The notes beneath the pieces were generated by a model. It ran no database searches. It was not told the DNA's origin and saw nothing but the letters and a program-made list of their open reading frames with translations. The position numbers and the translations under genes are program-made. Source: Pseudoxanthomonas wuyuanensis (lineage in GTDB: Bacteria > Pseudomonadota > Gammaproteobacteria > Xanthomonadales > Xanthomonadaceae). Taken from it: 64,000 nucleotides of DNA. How positions within the stretch are numbered: position 1 is the stretch's first letter; the number at the start of each line of letters is the position of its first letter. The DNA lies in NCBI RefSeq assembly GCF_900215535.1, contig NZ_OCND01000002.1:372001-436000 (forward strand). The letters run 5' to 3'. Below, one piece after another: positions 9,591 through 18,098 of the stretch.

Positions 9591-10146
9591 GCCGGCGTCG
9601 CCGCCTGCGCTGCAGGACGTGCGCATCGTCGGCGACGGCTTCGTACTGCGGCCATGGCGCGGGGACGATCTCGATTCGCTGCTGCTGCACGCCAACGATG
9701 AGCGCGTTCCGCGCGGGCTCAGCTCCCGCTTTCCGCATCCCTATACCCGCGCCGACGGCGAGGCGTTTCTGCGCGGCGAGGTGGTGAATCTGGCCGACCC
9801 GGTGCTGGCCATCGAGATCGACGGCCAGGCCTGCGGCGGCATAGGCGCGCACCCCGGGCGCGGCGAGCGCAGCCACGGTGCGGAACTGGGCTATTGGCTG
9901 GGTCAGCGCCATTGGGGCCGGGGACTGATGAGCCGTATCGTGGCCGCCTACGTGCCCTGGGTGATGCAATCGTTGAATCTGACGCGGCTACAGGCCAGCG
10001 TGCTGGACAGCAACCCGGCCTCGGCGCGGGTGCTGCTGAAGAACGATTTCCAGCCTGAGGGCATCCTCCGCGCCGCCGTACGCAAGGCCGACGGGCTGCA
10101 TGATTTGAGGATCTTCTCGCGGCTGCTGCGGAACGAGCCCGCGTAA
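9583..10146 (+). CDS. GNAT-family N-acetyltransferase (RimJ/RimL type)
   Basis: This 187-residue protein begins with the RimJ-like pattern VGDGFVLRPWRGDDLDSLL. It has the acetyl-CoA region ELGYWLGQRHWGRGLMSRIV and ends with NPASARVLLKNDFQPEGILR, all typical of RimJ/RimL-type transferases that acetylate protein N-termini or small amines. Its start overlaps the end of the RND pump by eight bases, suggesting co-translation, although a functional link to efflux is not evident. The substrate is unknown. Confidence 0.88.
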   Translation: MAEPASPPALQDVRIVGDGFVLRPWRGDDLDSLLLHANDERVPRGLSSRFPHPYTRADGEAFLRGEVVNLADPVLAIEIDGQACGGIGAHPGRGERSHGAELGYWLGQRHWGRGLMSRIVAAYVPWVMQSLNLTRLQASVLDSNPASARVLLKNDFQPEGILRAAVRKADGLHDLRIFSRLLRNEPA

Positions 10147-10185
10147 TCCTGAGGTTTCCAACAAGTTCTTTCTTTTTCCCGACTG

Positions 10186-10220
10186 TGTGGGAGCGACGTG
10201 AGTCGCGATGAAGCTTTACC
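10186..10220. repeat. REP-type element (TGTGGGAGCGACG family)
   Basis: TGTGGGAGCGACGTGAGTCG, followed by CGATGAAGCTTTACC, contains the small hairpin GCGAC-GTGA-GTCGC. The same core recurs near 32.6, 41.5 and 53.0 kb in this window, so it is a dispersed family. It is bracketed by a 12-bp direct repeat, CCTGAGGTTTCC, at 10148-10159 and 10225-10236. Confidence 0.85.
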
Positions 10221-10224
10221 GCCG

Positions 10225-10885
10225 CCTGAGGTTTCCCCACGTTGTTCCGAAGCCGGTTGTCTCCCTTTTGAAAAAGATTCTTCGCCCAAGCGTGGGGAAT
10301 GGCTATGGAATCCGGTGACCAGGACAGTGCGGGACACGCCGTGAATGCCCGCGATGCGGGGCCGGCCCGCCATCGCAGATGGCGGGCGTTCGGCTGCGCG
10401 CGAAGCCGTGCTTCGCAAGCGCTTGCCTCACCCATGCAGGCTCTTCCGCGGCATCCATGCCGCGGACGGTCCCGCGCTGCCCTGGCCACCGGCTTCTGGA
10501 CACTTGGCTGGCGCTTGAAGCAAGGCCTATCGAAGTCGCGATCTGCCATCTCGCGAAAGGCGACGACCGACGGGCTGGGGGTGCGGAGAGCAGGCCATGG
10601 GTGAGCCAAGGCGGTTTGCGCGGCACTGCCGCGCGCCTTGGCGAACGCCCGGCGCGCTGCGCCGGGCCGGTTCGGGCCGCGAACGAGTCTGCGGCCCGAC
10701 TTAAAGACACGACATCGTCGGGAGGGCGGAGCACCCCCAGCCCGTCAGGCGGCGGCTCTTGCCGAGGCCGAAGCCGAAGCCGATATCCCCGGAAACGGGA
10801 GAAGAACCTTTTCGGCGTTGTTCAACAGCCCAATGGCTGGTCAAGCGAGACAACCGGCTTCGGAGGGCATGGGAAGACCTGCGGG
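10225..10885. mobile_element. Candidate non-autonomous, MITE-like palindromic element in a gene-free region
   Basis: The 870 bases from 10147 to 11016 hold no convincing gene. Within them CCGAAGCCGGTTGTCTC at 10247-10263 has a perfect 17-bp inverted copy at 10847-10863, with weaker similarity reaching about 20 bases further out on both sides. Nested inside is a 16-bp inverted pair, GACGGGCTGGGGGTGC at 10569-10584 and its complement at 10731-10746. Between and beside these are hairpins at 10365-10387 (10-bp stem), 10446-10465 (9-bp), 10606-10641, 10647-10667 and 10674-10699. This looks like a structured non-coding insertion. No transposase is present. Mobility is inference. Confidence 0.5.
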
Positions 10886-11016
10886 AGCGTCCCGCCAAAA
10901 CCCGCCTGGAGCGTGGGACCGGCAGTTCCGGGTCCCCAAGCCGCCGCCGATCAGGGACAATCGGGCTCGTCCTGCCATGCCGTGCCGGCATGCGCCCCGC
11001 TTCTGGAGAACGCCGC

Positions 11017-12495
11017 GTGGAAAAACTGACCTTCGAAAGCATCATCGGCCTGCTCGACAGCATCATCTGGAGCACGCCGCTGATCGTCCTGTGCCTGGGC
11101 GCCGGGCTGTACTTCTCGCTGCGCACGCGCTTCATGCAGGTACGCGGGGTCAAGGAAATGATCCGGCTGATGTTCACCGGGCAGTCCTCCGCAGCCGGCG
11201 TGTCCTCGTTCCAGGCGCTGGCGATGTCGCTGTCCGGCCGGGTCGGTACCGGCAATATCGCCGGCGTCGCCACCGCCATCGCGTTCGGCGGGCCGGGTGC
11301 GGTTTTCTGGATGTGGATGGTGGCGTTCCTGGGCGCGTCGACCGCGTATGTGGAATCGACGCTGGCGCAGATCTACAAGGAAAAGGACGACAAGGGCCTT
11401 TACCGCGGCGGCCCGGCCTACTACATCGAAAAGGCGATGGGGCTGAAGTGGTACGCCTGGCTGTTCGCGGTGGTGACCGTGATCGCCACTGGTTTCCTGC
11501 TGCCGGGCGTGCAGGCCAACAGCATCGCTTCGGGCCTCAACAACGCCTTTGGCATCGCACCGGCGGTGACCGCGGCCGGCGTGGTGATCGTGCTGGGTTT
11601 CATCATCTTCGGCGGGGTCAAGCGCATCGCCCGCTTCGCCGAAATCGTGGTGCCGTTCATGGCGCTGGCCTACATCCTGGTCGCGCTGGTGGTGATGTTC
11701 ATCAACATCCAGCAGGTGCCGGAAATCTTCATGCTGATCATCAAGAGCGCCTTCGGCATGGAGGCTGGCTTCGGCGCGGTGCTGGGCCTGGCGGTGCAGT
11801 GGGGCGTCAAGCGCGGCGTCTATTCCAACGAGGCCGGGCAGGGTACCGGCCCGCACGCCGCCGCCGCCGCCGAGGTCTCGCACCCGGCCAAGCAGGGCTA
11901 TGTGCAGGCGTTCTCGATCTACGTGGACACGCTGCTGGTGTGCTCGGCCACCGCGTTCCTGATCCTGTCCACCGGCATGTACAACGTCTACGACCCGGCC
12001 AGCCCCATCGATCCGGCCACCGGCCTGCATACCGGATATCTGGTCCAGCAATTGCAGGGGGTGGTGCATGGACCGGGTTTTGCGCAGAGCGCGGTGGAGT
12101 CGGTACTGCCCGGATTCGGCCAGATCTTCGTGGCGCTGGCGCTGCTGTTCTTTGCTTTCACCACCATCGTGGCCTATTACTACATGGCCGAAACCAACAT
12201 CACCTACATCAACCGCAAGGTGCACCGGCCGTGGCTGGTGTTCCTGCTGCGCATCGGCATCATGGCGGCGGTGACCTATGCGGCCATCGGCAGCGTCGGT
12301 ACGGCCTGGTCGCTGGGCGACATCGGCGTGGGCATGATGGCCTGGCTCAACATCATCGCCATCCTGATCCTGCAGCGGCCGGCATTGAAGGCGCTGAAGG
12401 ACTACGAATCGCAGAAGAAGGCGGGCAAGGAACCGGAATTCGATCCGCAGGCGCTGGGCATCAGGAACGCGAAGTTCTGGGAAAAGCGGGACTGA
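11017..12495 (+). CDS. Sodium:alanine symporter (AGCS) family amino-acid transporter
   Basis: This inner-membrane sodium-coupled symporter probably imports alanine or glycine. The 492-residue product shows the family pattern: the opening LLDSIIWSTPLIVLCLGAG, the signature GRVGTGNIAGVATAI, and EAGQGTGPHAAAAAEVSHPA in the middle, spread over about ten membrane helices. The GTG at 11017, preceded by GGAGA, starts the protein exactly where family members begin. An in-frame extension back to 10759 would translate the palindromic element and is rejected. The next gene begins one base after its stop. Confidence 0.9.
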   Translation: MEKLTFESIIGLLDSIIWSTPLIVLCLGAGLYFSLRTRFMQVRGVKEMIRLMFTGQSSAAGVSSFQALAMSLSGRVGTGNIAGVATAIAFGGPGAVFWMWMVAFLGASTAYVESTLAQIYKEKDDKGLYRGGPAYYIEKAMGLKWYAWLFAVVTVIATGFLLPGVQANSIASGLNNAFGIAPAVTAAGVVIVLGFIIFGGVKRIARFAEIVVPFMALAYILVALVVMFINIQQVPEIFMLIIKSAFGMEAGFGAVLGLAVQWGVKRGVYSNEAGQGTGPHAAAAAEVSHPAKQGYVQAFSIYVDTLLVCSATAFLILSTGMYNVYDPASPIDPATGLHTGYLVQQLQGVVHGPGFAQSAVESVLPGFGQIFVALALLFFAFTTIVAYYYMAETNITYINRKVHRPWLVFLLRIGIMAAVTYAAIGSVGTAWSLGDIGVGMMAWLNIIAILILQRPALKALKDYESQKKAGKEPEFDPQALGIRNAKFWEKRD

Positions 12496-12496
12496 C

Positions 12497-13336
12497 GTGA
12501 ACGACCCCTGGAAAAACAGCAGACCCGGCGGCGAAGGCCGCGCGCGCGCGCCGGTCAAACCGCGCCCGCTGTCCAGCGATGAACCGGCGCGGCCGGCGGC
12601 GGCGAGCAGGAACGAGCTGCGCCTGTACGGTTTCAACGCGGTGCAGGCGGTCTTCGCGCGGCGGCCGCAGGCCATCCGCAAGCTGTACCTGGCCGACTAC
12701 CGCATTCCGCAGCTGCAACCGCTGCTGGCCTGGTGCGTCAAGCATCGGGTCGGCTACCGGGTGGTCGAGGAATCCGATCTGAACAAGCTGGCGGCCAGCG
12801 CCCATCACGAGGGCGTGGTTGCCGAGGTGCTGAAAGCCGAGCCGGCGCCGCTGGCCGACTGGCTGCGCGATCTGCCGGCAGGGCCGGCGCTGGCGATCTG
12901 GCTGGACGGCGTCGGCAATCCGCACAATTTCGGCGCCATCCTGCGCTCGGCAGCGCATTTCGGTGCCAAGGCCATCCTGCAACCGCAGCAATCGCCGCTG
13001 GCGCTGTCCGGCGCCGCGGCGCGGGTGGCCGAGGGCGGCGCCGAACAGGTGCCGCTGGTGCGCATGGGCGATCAGGCCGGCGCCATCGCGCAGCTGCGCG
13101 GCGCGGGTTTCGTGCTGGCTGCGACGGTCGTACGCGGCGGCACCGACTTGTTCGCCACGGCATTGCCGCAGCGGTTGATCTACGTGATGGGCGCCGAAGG
13201 CGAGGGCATGGATGCGCAACTGGCCGCCGCCTGCGACCTGCGCCTGTCCATCCCCGGCACTGGCGCGGTCGAGAGCCTCAACGTTGCCGCGGCCACGGCG
13301 GTGCTGCTGGCGCAATGGCGACAATCCCACCGATAG
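12497..13336 (+). CDS. SpoU/TrmH-family RNA 2'-O-methyltransferase (RlmB/YfiF-like)
   Basis: The 279-residue protein has a charged, disordered first 35 residues and a SpoU substrate-binding domain at about 38-110 (LYGFNAVQAVFARRP). The trefoil-knot SPOUT domain follows with the three family motifs: LDGVGNPHNFGAILRSA, YVMGAEGEGMD and SIPGTGAVESLNVAAATAV. It should methylate ribose 2'-OH in tRNA or rRNA using SAM; the exact nucleotide is not predictable. It starts at a GTG one base after the symporter stop, so it is probably co-transcribed. Confidence 0.88.
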   Translation: MNDPWKNSRPGGEGRARAPVKPRPLSSDEPARPAAASRNELRLYGFNAVQAVFARRPQAIRKLYLADYRIPQLQPLLAWCVKHRVGYRVVEESDLNKLAASAHHEGVVAEVLKAEPAPLADWLRDLPAGPALAIWLDGVGNPHNFGAILRSAAHFGAKAILQPQQSPLALSGAAARVAEGGAEQVPLVRMGDQAGAIAQLRGAGFVLAATVVRGGTDLFATALPQRLIYVMGAEGEGMDAQLAAACDLRLSIPGTGAVESLNVAAATAVLLAQWRQSHR

Positions 13337-14025
13337 AAGCACGCAGCCAATCCGGTTCGGCGCGTTGCAGCGGCAGCATCTGAGCCACTGCAGTTCCGGC
13401 CCCAACAGCGAAGGTGCGATCGCGTGTTCCCCGGCTGGGTGGCGAACCGGCGGCGGCACCGCAATCTTCAACGGCTCAGCAGAGGCCCGGCGAGAGCAGT
13501 TCAGGAAGGCTGCCAACGCCAGGCCACAGACCCGGCACGCTCCTGCGAAAGATGGCGAAAGAACATGAACAGGTCTTCATGCCGGGACGCCGCCGCCGCC
13601 GGTTGTAATCGCCAGATCTATTGGGTAACGTTACCAAAGCGCATAAAGCGGCATAAGGGCTTGGGAGGGTCTGATGCTGAAGAACAAGGGCCGATCCGCC
13701 GGCCTGCCGACGTTGGCAGCATCGCCCGCCCAGCTGGCGGCAGCCTCGGCGCGTGCGCAGCGGCACCGCGCCACGATCGAATGCCCGCTGCCAGCGGCCG
13801 ACCAAGACAATCCTGTGATTCCGCATCCGGGCAGGTGCCGTAAGCTTTCGCCGACGGCGCCGGGCGAAGCTGCGCGGATGCAACGTGGAACCGGCTTGGC
13901 CAGCGATTTTCACGGCGATGTACTGATGCAAGCGCAAACCTGCGCCAGCCGGTCAGGCTGGCGCGGAATACGGTAAACCGGCGGTCGTCCAACGCGGACG
14001 ACCCGGCAAACGATTGGAGAATGCA
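13337..14025 (+). other. Intergenic leader region of the sugar locus, no supported gene
   Basis: These 689 bases contain a LacI-type operator at 13621-13638 and a good Shine-Dalgarno (GGGAGG) before an ATG at 13674. That ATG opens a 100-codon frame (MLKNKGRSAGLPTLAAS...) with no recognisable domain; it may be the decayed start of a TonB-dependent receptor. Two hairpins precede the permease: a 9-bp stem at 13942-13964 and an 8-bp stem at 13983-14003. The first 280 bases show nothing I can assign. Confidence 0.5.
13621..13638. promoter_or_regulatory. Probable LacI-family operator (GGTAACGTTACC)
   Basis: The perfect 12-bp palindrome GGTAACGTTACC lies at 13624-13635 inside the near-palindrome TTGGGTAACGTTACCAAA. 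A central-CG dyad of this kind is what LacI-family repressors bind. A second GGTAA-SS-TTACC dyad occurs upstream of the epimerase gene at 16945-16962. Both flank genes adjacent to the LacI-family regulator at 17018-18064, so autoregional control of the sugar locus is likely. Confidence 0.7.
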
Positions 14026-15342
14026 ATGCACGAAGGTGGCGGTATTGTCGGCAACGCGGCCGATGCGGTGACCGGGCGCGCCTCGACGCGGCTGTTGCCG
14101 CTGGTCATCACGCTGTTCTTCGCATGGGGCTTCTGCACCGTGCTGGTGGACGTGCTGATTCCGAAGCTGAAGGCCACGTTCTCGCTCAGCTATGCCGAGG
14201 CCATGCTGACCCAGTTCTGTTTCTTCCTGGCCTATTTCATCGTCTCTATCCCGGCCGGCCTGTTGATCAGCCGCATCGGCTACCTGCGCGGCATCGTGCT
14301 GGGGCTGCTGATAATGGCCGGCGGTTGCCTGATGTTTTCGCCAGCCGCTTCGATGGGCTGGTATCCGGCGTTCCTGGCAGCGCTGTTCGTGCTGGCCGCC
14401 GGCATCACCATCGTGCAGGTCGCGGCCAATCCGCTGGCGGCGGGCCTGGGCGATCCGGCCCGCGCGCACAGCCGGCTGACGCTGGCCCAGGCGTTCAACT
14501 CGGTAGGCACCATGATCGGCCCGTTGTTCGGCTCGGCGATGATCCTCGCTGCCGGTGTCGCCGAACCCGAAGCAGGACTCAGCGCTGCGGCGCTGGAGGC
14601 CTTCCGGGTGGAGCAGGCCAGCCATGTGCGCCTGCCGTACATGATCATTGCCGCGGTGCTGGTGCTGCTGGCGGCGGTGTGCTGGTGGGTGCGGCGCTCG
14701 CCGATGCCGTCGGTGCGTCCGGTGGGGCACGGCGACTATTTCCGCCTGCTGGGCCACCCGCGGCTCAGCCTGGGTGCGCTGTCGATCTTTCTGTACGTGG
14801 GCGCCGAAGTCGCTATCGGCAGCGCCCTGGTCAACTACCTGATCATGGTCGGCGCCACCACCTCCGAACATGCGGCGGGCAATCTGATCTCCGTGTACTG
14901 GGGCTTGGCGATGGTGGGCCGCTTCATTGGTTCCTACGTGCTGCGCTTCGTTGCGCCCGGCGTAGTGCTGACGGTATGCGCCGTCAGCGCCGGCTGCCTG
15001 GGACTGCTGGCGGGCGTGGTGCTGGAAGGCCTGCCTGCCGCCGTCGCCATCCTGTCGATCGGCCTGTTCAATTCGGTGATGTTCCCGACCATTTTCACCA
15101 TGTCCATCGACGGACTGGGCGAAGACACCGCAGGCGGTTCCGGCATCCTGTGCCTGGCCATCGTCGGCGGCGCGGTGGTGCCGCTGCTGACTGGCGTGGT
15201 GGCCGATCAGGTCGGCTTGGCGCTGGCGCTGCTGGTACCGGTGGCCTGCTACGCATGCATCGCAGGCTACGGCCTGCTGGTGCGCATGGGATGGCTGGAA
15301 AGCAGGGGCAAGCAGGCCGCCGCGCCGGGCCAGGTACCGTAA
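14026..15342 (+). CDS. FHS-family MFS sugar permease (GluP/FucP-like)
   Basis: This 438-residue, 12-helix major facilitator belongs to the fucose-galactose-glucose:H+ symporter group. The first helix reads LPLVITLFFAWGFCTVLVDVLIPKL in two adjoining segments, and the QVAANPLAAGLGDPARAHSRL region is typical of the group. It should import a hexose across the inner membrane. The ATG at 14026 has GGAG seven bases upstream. With the AGE-family isomerase and the LacI repressor next door, mannose or a mannose-like sugar is the likely substrate; this is inference from context. Confidence 0.88.
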   Translation: MHEGGGIVGNAADAVTGRASTRLLPLVITLFFAWGFCTVLVDVLIPKLKATFSLSYAEAMLTQFCFFLAYFIVSIPAGLLISRIGYLRGIVLGLLIMAGGCLMFSPAASMGWYPAFLAALFVLAAGITIVQVAANPLAAGLGDPARAHSRLTLAQAFNSVGTMIGPLFGSAMILAAGVAEPEAGLSAAALEAFRVEQASHVRLPYMIIAAVLVLLAAVCWWVRRSPMPSVRPVGHGDYFRLLGHPRLSLGALSIFLYVGAEVAIGSALVNYLIMVGATTSEHAAGNLISVYWGLAMVGRFIGSYVLRFVAPGVVLTVCAVSAGCLGLLAGVVLEGLPAAVAILSIGLFNSVMFPTIFTMSIDGLGEDTAGGSGILCLAIVGGAVVPLLTGVVADQVGLALALLVPVACYACIAGYGLLVRMGWLESRGKQAAAPGQVP

Positions 15343-15379
15343 AGGCCAAGCATTGCCAGCTAGATCGCGACGCCATCGT

Positions 15380-15660
15380 TACCCGCAGCTTTCGACTTCC
15401 TGCCGGGCTGGCGGAGCGGGTTCGGCGTCAACGTCGACTACGCCTATTCCGGTGCCGATACCGACGGCAAGGACATCGGCGGCAACCCCTGCCGACCGGC
15501 GGCAATCCAAGCACCAGGCCAACGCCATCCTCTGGTACCGGCAGGACTAGCCGCAGGCGGGCGGCCTACAACTGGCGCAGCAAGCGCTTCAGCCAGATGA
15601 ACACCTCCGCCCGAGGCGATCAGGAAGGCGGCGGCGAACCAGCTCGGCTTACTGCGTGCA
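15380..15660 (+). pseudogene. Remnant of a TonB-dependent receptor (C-terminal barrel fragment)
   Basis: Three short segments in shifting frames read like the end of a TonB-dependent receptor barrel. From about 15394 the sequence reads AFDFLPGWRSGFGVNVDYAY and on to KDIGG. After a frame change comes LPTGGNP, then KHQANAILWYRQD, and after a stop RAAYNWRSKRF. Receptors of this clade end with such FDFLPG, GNPLP, KH and YNWRS motifs. At least two frameshifts and a stop break it, and no upstream barrel, plug or signal peptide remains. It lies in the sugar locus, where an outer-membrane receptor would be expected. Confidence 0.7.
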
Positions 15661-15666
15661 GTCCCC

Positions 15667-16866
15667 TTACAGGACTCTCAGCACTTCGTAGCAGGCGCCC
15701 ATGGTGTGGTAATCGGTCTTGCCGGCCGGGCTCTTTTCGTCGCTGTACTTGCTGTTGTCGCGGTGCAGTATCCGGTACCAGGCGCCGTGCTGGCGGTCGA
15801 CGAAATGCTGCCAGCTGTACTCCCACAGCCGCTCGTACCAGTCCCAGTAGCGGAGTTCGCCGGTGCGGCTGGCCAGCAGCGCGGCGGTGGCCAGCGACTC
15901 GGCCTGCACCCAGAAGTACTTGTCCTCATCGTAGAAGCCGCCTTCGCGGTCGGTTCCGTAGACCATGCCGCCGAACGCCTCGTCCCAGGACAGCGCCATG
16001 GCCCGATCGAATAGCGCGCGTGCGCGCGGCAGGCGCCATTCGGCCGGGGCGTGGCGGTCCAGGATCAGCAGCAGCTTGGCCCATTCGGTCTGATGTCCGG
16101 GCTGGTAGCCCCAAGGGCGGAAGATGTTGCTGCGGTCGCCGAAGTTGTATTCCCAGTCGACGCTCCAGTCGCTGCGGTAGTGCTCCCAGACCAGGCCATC
16201 GGACAGCGCGGCCTGGCGATTGGTCATGTTGTCGGCCAGCAATGCGGCGCGTTCGAGGAAGCGCTTCTGCCCGGTCGCTTCGTACGCCGCCAGCCACGCC
16301 TCGCAGGCGTGCATGTTGGCGTTCTGGCCGCGATACGGCGAAAGCTCCCAGTCGGCTGAAGCCTCGTCCGCGTACAGTCCGTATGCGGGCTCCCAGAAAT
16401 GCCGTTCCATCAGATCCCAGGTCTCGTCCAGATAGGCGGCCGCTTCGGCGAAGCCGGCTTCGACCGCCTTGGCATAGGCCAGTACGACGAAGGCCAGGCC
16501 GTAGCAATGGTTGGTCGCGTCCACGACCTCGCCATCGCGCAACACCCAGGCATAGCCGCCACTGACCGGGTTGCGATGGACGCGGCGCAGGAAATCGATG
16601 CCGTGCGCCACCGCGTCGCGATAGGCGGCGTCGCCGAACGCCTGGTAGGCCATCGAATAATTGAAGACGAAGCGCGTGCTGCTGACCAGGTGGCGCGTAT
16701 GCGCGTCGTAGATCTGGCCGTCGTCGCGGAAAAAGTGGAAAAAGCCCCCGCGCGGGTCGATGCAGCGCGGGTGGTAGAAACGCATGGTGTCGGCGATGTG
16801 GCCAAGCAGGAAATCGCGCGAACGGAAATCTGGCGATGGCAGGTCGGAAACGGGCTCGCTTTGCAT
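15667..16866 (-). CDS. AGE-family sugar epimerase/isomerase, probable D-mannose isomerase
   Basis: The 399-residue protein is an (alpha/alpha)6-barrel enzyme of the N-acylglucosamine 2-epimerase family, which includes YihS and D-mannose isomerases. Visible marks are FFHFFRDDGQIYD and HTRHLVSSTRFVFNYS near the N-terminus, NANMHACEAWLAAYE in the middle, and WGYQPGHQTEWAKLLLIL further on, containing the conserved histidine and glutamate region. It would convert mannose to fructose in the cytoplasm. The ATG at 16866 is preferred, because an in-frame start at 16938 would almost touch the operator at 16945-16962. Exact substrate is inferred from context. Confidence 0.82.
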   Translation of the reverse strand: MQSEPVSDLPSPDFRSRDFLLGHIADTMRFYHPRCIDPRGGFFHFFRDDGQIYDAHTRHLVSSTRFVFNYSMAYQAFGDAAYRDAVAHGIDFLRRVHRNPVSGGYAWVLRDGEVVDATNHCYGLAFVVLAYAKAVEAGFAEAAAYLDETWDLMERHFWEPAYGLYADEASADWELSPYRGQNANMHACEAWLAAYEATGQKRFLERAALLADNMTNRQAALSDGLVWEHYRSDWSVDWEYNFGDRSNIFRPWGYQPGHQTEWAKLLLILDRHAPAEWRLPRARALFDRAMALSWDEAFGGMVYGTDREGGFYDEDKYFWVQAESLATAALLASRTGELRYWDWYERLWEYSWQHFVDRQHGAWYRILHRDNSKYSDEKSPAGKTDYHTMGACYEVLRVL

Positions 16867-16944
16867 CAGACTCTCGCTCCAGTAAGTGATCCGGCAGCGG
16901 CCGAACGGGCCGCCGGCCATGGCTGCACGCCGCTGCATGACGGT

Positions 16945-16962
16945 CGTGGTAAGGTTACCACG
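16945..16962. promoter_or_regulatory. Second LacI-type operator, upstream of the sugar isomerase gene
   Basis: CGTGGTAAGGTTACCACG has perfect 8-bp arms (CGTGGTAA and TTACCACG) around a GG centre, and shares GGTAA-NN-TTACC with the operator at 13621-13638. It lies about 80 bases before the isomerase start and between that gene and the end of the divergent-context LacI regulator gene, consistent with repression of the isomerase transcript. Confidence 0.72.
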
Positions 16963-17017
16963 ATTGCCGGCGACAGCAGATGCCGCCGGTCCGGAAAGGC
17001 AGGAGAACCGCCGAAAC

Positions 17018-18064
17018 CTAGCGTGCCGGCGGTGCCGACGACTGGCGCTTGACCAGCGTGTACTTCATGACCTGGTGGACCTGCGCCTTGGGACGGCCGC
17101 TGCGGTTGCGGCGGATCTCTTCCAGCATCAGGGTGACGGCAGTACGTCCCATCGCCGTCACCGGTTGATGGATGGTGGTCAGCTCGGGCCAGACGGTAGT
17201 GGCCACGGGGGTGTCGTCGAAGCCGACGACCGTCAGCTCTTCGGGTACCCGCAAACCCATGCCATGCGCGACCGCCATGGTGGCCGCGGCCATGTCGTCG
17301 TTGCTGGAGAAAATGGCGGTAGGGCGGCGTTTGCGCTTGAGCAGTTCGGCCGCGGCGGCCAGGCCGGAGCGGTAGGTGAACATTCCCTGCGCGACATGCT
17401 CCGCCGGCACCTGGATGCCGGCTTCGGCCATCGTGTCGAAGAAGGCGGCCGCGCGCAACGCGCTTGGAGTGTGCTTGGGATCGCCCTTGATGAAACCGAT
17501 ATCGCGGTGGCCCAGGTCCAGCAGGTAGCGGGTCATCGCGCGCGCGCCCTGGTAGTCGTCTATACGCACCGAGCCGACGCCCTCCTGCGGCGCGCCGGTC
17601 GCCACCGCGATGGTGGGGATTTGGCGCTCGTCCAGTTCCTGCAGGGTCTGCGCCGAGTCGCACAGCGGCGGCGGCAGGATGACGCCGTCGACGCCGGCGT
17701 CCAGCAGGCGCTGGGTTGCCGCGCGCTGGCTGCGGATGCCGCTGCATTTTTCGATCAGCACCTGGCTGCCGCTCAGGCTGCTCTGTTCCAGGATGCCGAG
17801 CATGAACTGGTTGAGGTAGGCGGCGCTGGGATTGCTGTAGAGCACGCCGATGCGCGCGGTGCTGGAAGTACGCAGCGACCGGCCCGCCAGGTTGGGCCGG
17901 TACCCCAGCGTCTTGACCGACGCCAGCACCCGCTCGCGCATCGCTTCGCCGACATTGGGGTTGTCGTTGATGACGCGCGACGCGGTCATCGGCGACACGC
18001 CGGCGTGTCTGGCCACATCGAGGATGGTTACCGCGTTGCCGGCCTGGCGTGCGCGTTTTGGCAT
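17018..18064 (-). CDS. LacI-family transcriptional repressor of the sugar locus
   Basis: The 348-residue protein has an N-terminal LacI helix-turn-helix (VTILDVARHAGVSPMTASRV, then INDNPNVGEAMRERV), a hinge with LRTSSTARIGVL, and a periplasmic-binding-protein-like sensor domain to residue 335. It lies directly upstream of the isomerase gene on the same strand. Two matching palindromes flank the locus, so it probably represses the permease and isomerase until a sugar ligand binds. Ligand identity is not visible in the sequence. Confidence 0.9.
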   Translation of the reverse strand: MPKRARQAGNAVTILDVARHAGVSPMTASRVINDNPNVGEAMRERVLASVKTLGYRPNLAGRSLRTSSTARIGVLYSNPSAAYLNQFMLGILEQSSLSGSQVLIEKCSGIRSQRAATQRLLDAGVDGVILPPPLCDSAQTLQELDERQIPTIAVATGAPQEGVGSVRIDDYQGARAMTRYLLDLGHRDIGFIKGDPKHTPSALRAAAFFDTMAEAGIQVPAEHVAQGMFTYRSGLAAAAELLKRKRRPTAIFSSNDDMAAATMAVAHGMGLRVPEELTVVGFDDTPVATTVWPELTTIHQPVTAMGRTAVTLMLEEIRRNRSGRPKAQVHQVMKYTLVKRQSSAPPAR

Positions 18065-18098
18065 CGTGGATCCGTCGTGAGCGGCGGGTGCGCCTAGC

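Noticed and set aside
6372..9695. A 1107-codon open frame antisense to the RND pump and similar long antisense frames elsewhere
   Set aside because: High GC makes stop-free antisense frames common, and composition is low-complexity Arg/His/Gln-rich. The sense frames carry family motifs.
10759..11016. N-terminal extension of the AGCS symporter
   Set aside because: The extra codons translate the palindromic block and have no family similarity. GTG 11017 with GGAGA fits known starts.
13674..13976. 100-codon frame after the operator
   Set aside because: It has a good Shine-Dalgarno but no domain, signal peptide or recognisable relatives. It is noted only as a possible receptor relic.
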